Origin: Bacteroidota bacterium
Lineage (GTDB): Bacteria; Bacteroidota; Bacteroidia; Chitinophagales; Chitinophagaceae
DNA: 7,240 nt
Direction of reading: 5' to 3'
Assembly (NCBI GenBank): GCA_028877045.1
Contig: JAGWPQ010000239.1
Location: 1-7,240 of the forward strand
Shown here: in pieces, positions 6,435-7,240 of the stretch
Layout of the letters: every line of letters begins with the position of its first letter
Numbering within the stretch: position 1 is the first letter of the stretch
Notes under the pieces: generated by a model
The model's input: the letters and a program-made list of their open reading frames with translations, nothing else
What the model was told of the DNA's origin: nothing
The model's database searches: none
Position numbers and translations under genes: made by a program

Positions 6435-7240
6435 TTATCCTTTTTTATCTTCTTTCTTTTCAAGTTGCAACCATTCGTCTCTTTCTTCTGCATCAAGATT
6501 TCTAACCTTTGCCAAATAATTTACATTAGGCAACACATGCAATTGTTCCAACGAATAGAAAGTGCGCAAAGTATTTTCTGTTCTTGCAATGGTGATAGCA
6601 CTATGTTTATTATTGACATTACCAAATACAATGGCATCAGTTGGACAAGACTGCTGACATGCAGTTTTGATATCCTTATCTTCCAATGGTCTGCTTTCTT
6701 TCTTAGCTTTTAATTTCCCTTCCTGCAAACGCTGAACGCAGAAAGAACATTTTTCGATCACACCACGTGAACGAACTGTAACATCCGGATTTAAAACCAT
6801 GCGTGTTAAGTCGTCATTCATATTCAACACAACATCATTCACAATGCCTGTTTGATTATCAGGGAAACTATCAGCACCTGTATAATCGGCCCAGTTAAAA
6901 CGACGTACTTTATAAGGACAGTTATTGGCACAATATCTTGTACCGATACAACGGTTATAAGTCATTTGGTTTAACCCTTCACTGCTGTGGTTGGTTGCTG
7001 CAACAGGACAAACATTTTCGCATGGCGCATTATCACAATGCTGACACATCATTGGCTGGAAAACCACTTTTGGATTTTCCATATCTCCTGTATAATAACG
7101 ATCGATGCGCAACCAGTGCATATCATGAAAACGTAACACTTCAGGTTTACCAACAACGGCAACATTATTTTCTGCATGACAAGCTACAACGCAGGCTGCA
7201 CAACCGGTACATGAGTTTAAGTCAACACTCATTCCCCAAT
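6435..7240 (-). CDS. actB: Alternative complex III iron-sulfur subunit ActB, C-terminal ferredoxin domain (5' end beyond window)
   Basis: This is the last 267 complete codons of ActB, a protein of roughly 1000 residues whose missing N-terminal part resembles a molybdopterin oxidoreductase without cofactor. The frame runs through to the window edge; Trp-Gly precedes the Met at 7232, so that Met is internal (numbering below counts from it). Four cluster-binding groups are seen, like those of the PsrB/NrfC subunits: Cys8, 11, 14, 18; Cys63, 66, 71, 75; Cys95, Thr98, Cys101, 105; and Cys162, 165, 192, 196. With 15 Cys and a Thr in the third group, three [4Fe-4S] clusters and one [3Fe-4S] cluster are expected, as known for ACIII. 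The clusters carry electrons from the ActC quinol site towards the cytochrome subunits. The C-terminal end is charged (EKKEDKKG). The 153-bp gap to actC is unusually long for this cluster. Confidence 0.96.
   Translation of the reverse strand, partial: WGMSVDLNSCTGCAACVVACHAENNVAVVGKPEVLRFHDMHWLRIDRYYTGDMENPKVVFQPMMCQHCDNAPCENVCPVAATNHSSEGLNQMTYNRCIGTRYCANNCPYKVRRFNWADYTGADSFPDNQTGIVNDVVLNMNDDLTRMVLNPDVTVRSRGVIEKCSFCVQRLQEGKLKAKKESRPLEDKDIKTACQQSCPTDAIVFGNVNNKHSAITIARTENTLRTFYSLEQLHVLPNVNYLAKVRNLDAEERDEWLQLEKKEDKKG

Larger units (their letters stand above)
1..7240 (-). other. act-cox respiratory gene cluster (probable single operon)
   Basis: Seven genes in a row on the minus strand encode ActB, C, D, E and F of Alternative Complex III, then oxidase subunits II and I. 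From actC to coxA the gaps are 45, 14, 32, 49 and 63 bp; only actB to actC is longer (153 bp). I find no stem followed by a T-run in the transcribed direction in any gap, and no convincing internal promoter of the Bacteroidota type (TTG about 20 bases before TAnnTTTG). The order matches the act-cox clusters known in Bacteroidota. Both ends of the operon lie outside the window: actA and the start of actB upstream, and the rest of coxA downstream. One transcript is an inference from spacing. Confidence 0.85.

Noticed and set aside
6435..7232. Treating the ATG at 7232 as the start of a complete ferredoxin gene
   Set aside because: The frame is open to the window edge and the preceding codons (Trp-Gly) fit the W-G-M-x-x-D-L-N-S-C segment inside ActB, so the Met is internal to a much longer protein.
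1..7240. CRISPR arrays, tRNA or rRNA genes, insertion sequences, phage or defence genes
   Set aside because: No spaced direct repeats, no RNA-gene sequence and no transposase-like or defence-like protein was seen; coding genes fill nearly the whole window.

Overview
The window is one tightly packed minus-strand gene cluster encoding the end of a bacterial aerobic respiratory chain: Alternative Complex III (ACIII, the cytochrome bc1-independent menaquinol:electron-acceptor oxidoreductase) followed by a haem-copper cytochrome oxidase. Protein similarity to remembered family members, the fixed gene order act(A)BCDEF-coxB-coxA, AT-rich coding DNA, mostly absent Shine-Dalgarno sequences and the distinctive form of CoxB all point to Bacteroidota. 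A Chitinophagales/Sphingobacteriales-type member is plausible, but that finer placement is a guess.

Reading in the direction of transcription (high to low coordinates): 7240-6435 is the C-terminal iron-sulfur domain of actB, cut by the window edge. It is followed by the only sizeable gap (6282-6434, 153 bp), which holds a perfect hairpin and a short open frame. Next come actC (6281-4803, menaquinol-site NrfD-like membrane subunit), actD (4757-4170, two-helix membrane subunit), actE (4155-3520, monohaem cytochrome c lipoprotein), actF (3487-2261, second NrfD-like subunit), coxB (2211-1147, CuA subunit II with two extra N-terminal helices) and coxA (1083-1, subunit I, cut by the window edge after 361 codons). 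The gaps between genes from actC to coxA are 14-63 bp, and no terminator is seen between any of them, so the whole cluster probably forms one transcript. The plus strand carries no believable gene.

How the genes work together: ActC takes electrons from menaquinol. They pass through the iron-sulfur clusters of ActB and the haems of ActA (not in the window) and ActE to the CuA centre of CoxB. They then go to the haem a and haem a3/CuB centres of CoxA, where O2 is reduced to water. CoxB carries no fused cytochrome c domain, so ActE or another small cytochrome must deliver electrons; physical ACIII-aa3 supercomplexes are known from Flavobacterium johnsoniae.

I see no previously undescribed system here. 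The points worth a second look are family-level or small: the CuA ligand loop with Gln instead of Glu and Phe at the usual electron-entry Trp, the four-helix CoxB, the His-rich CoxA tail, the Thr that replaces a cluster Cys in ActB, and the hairpin, short frame and palindromes in the gaps.
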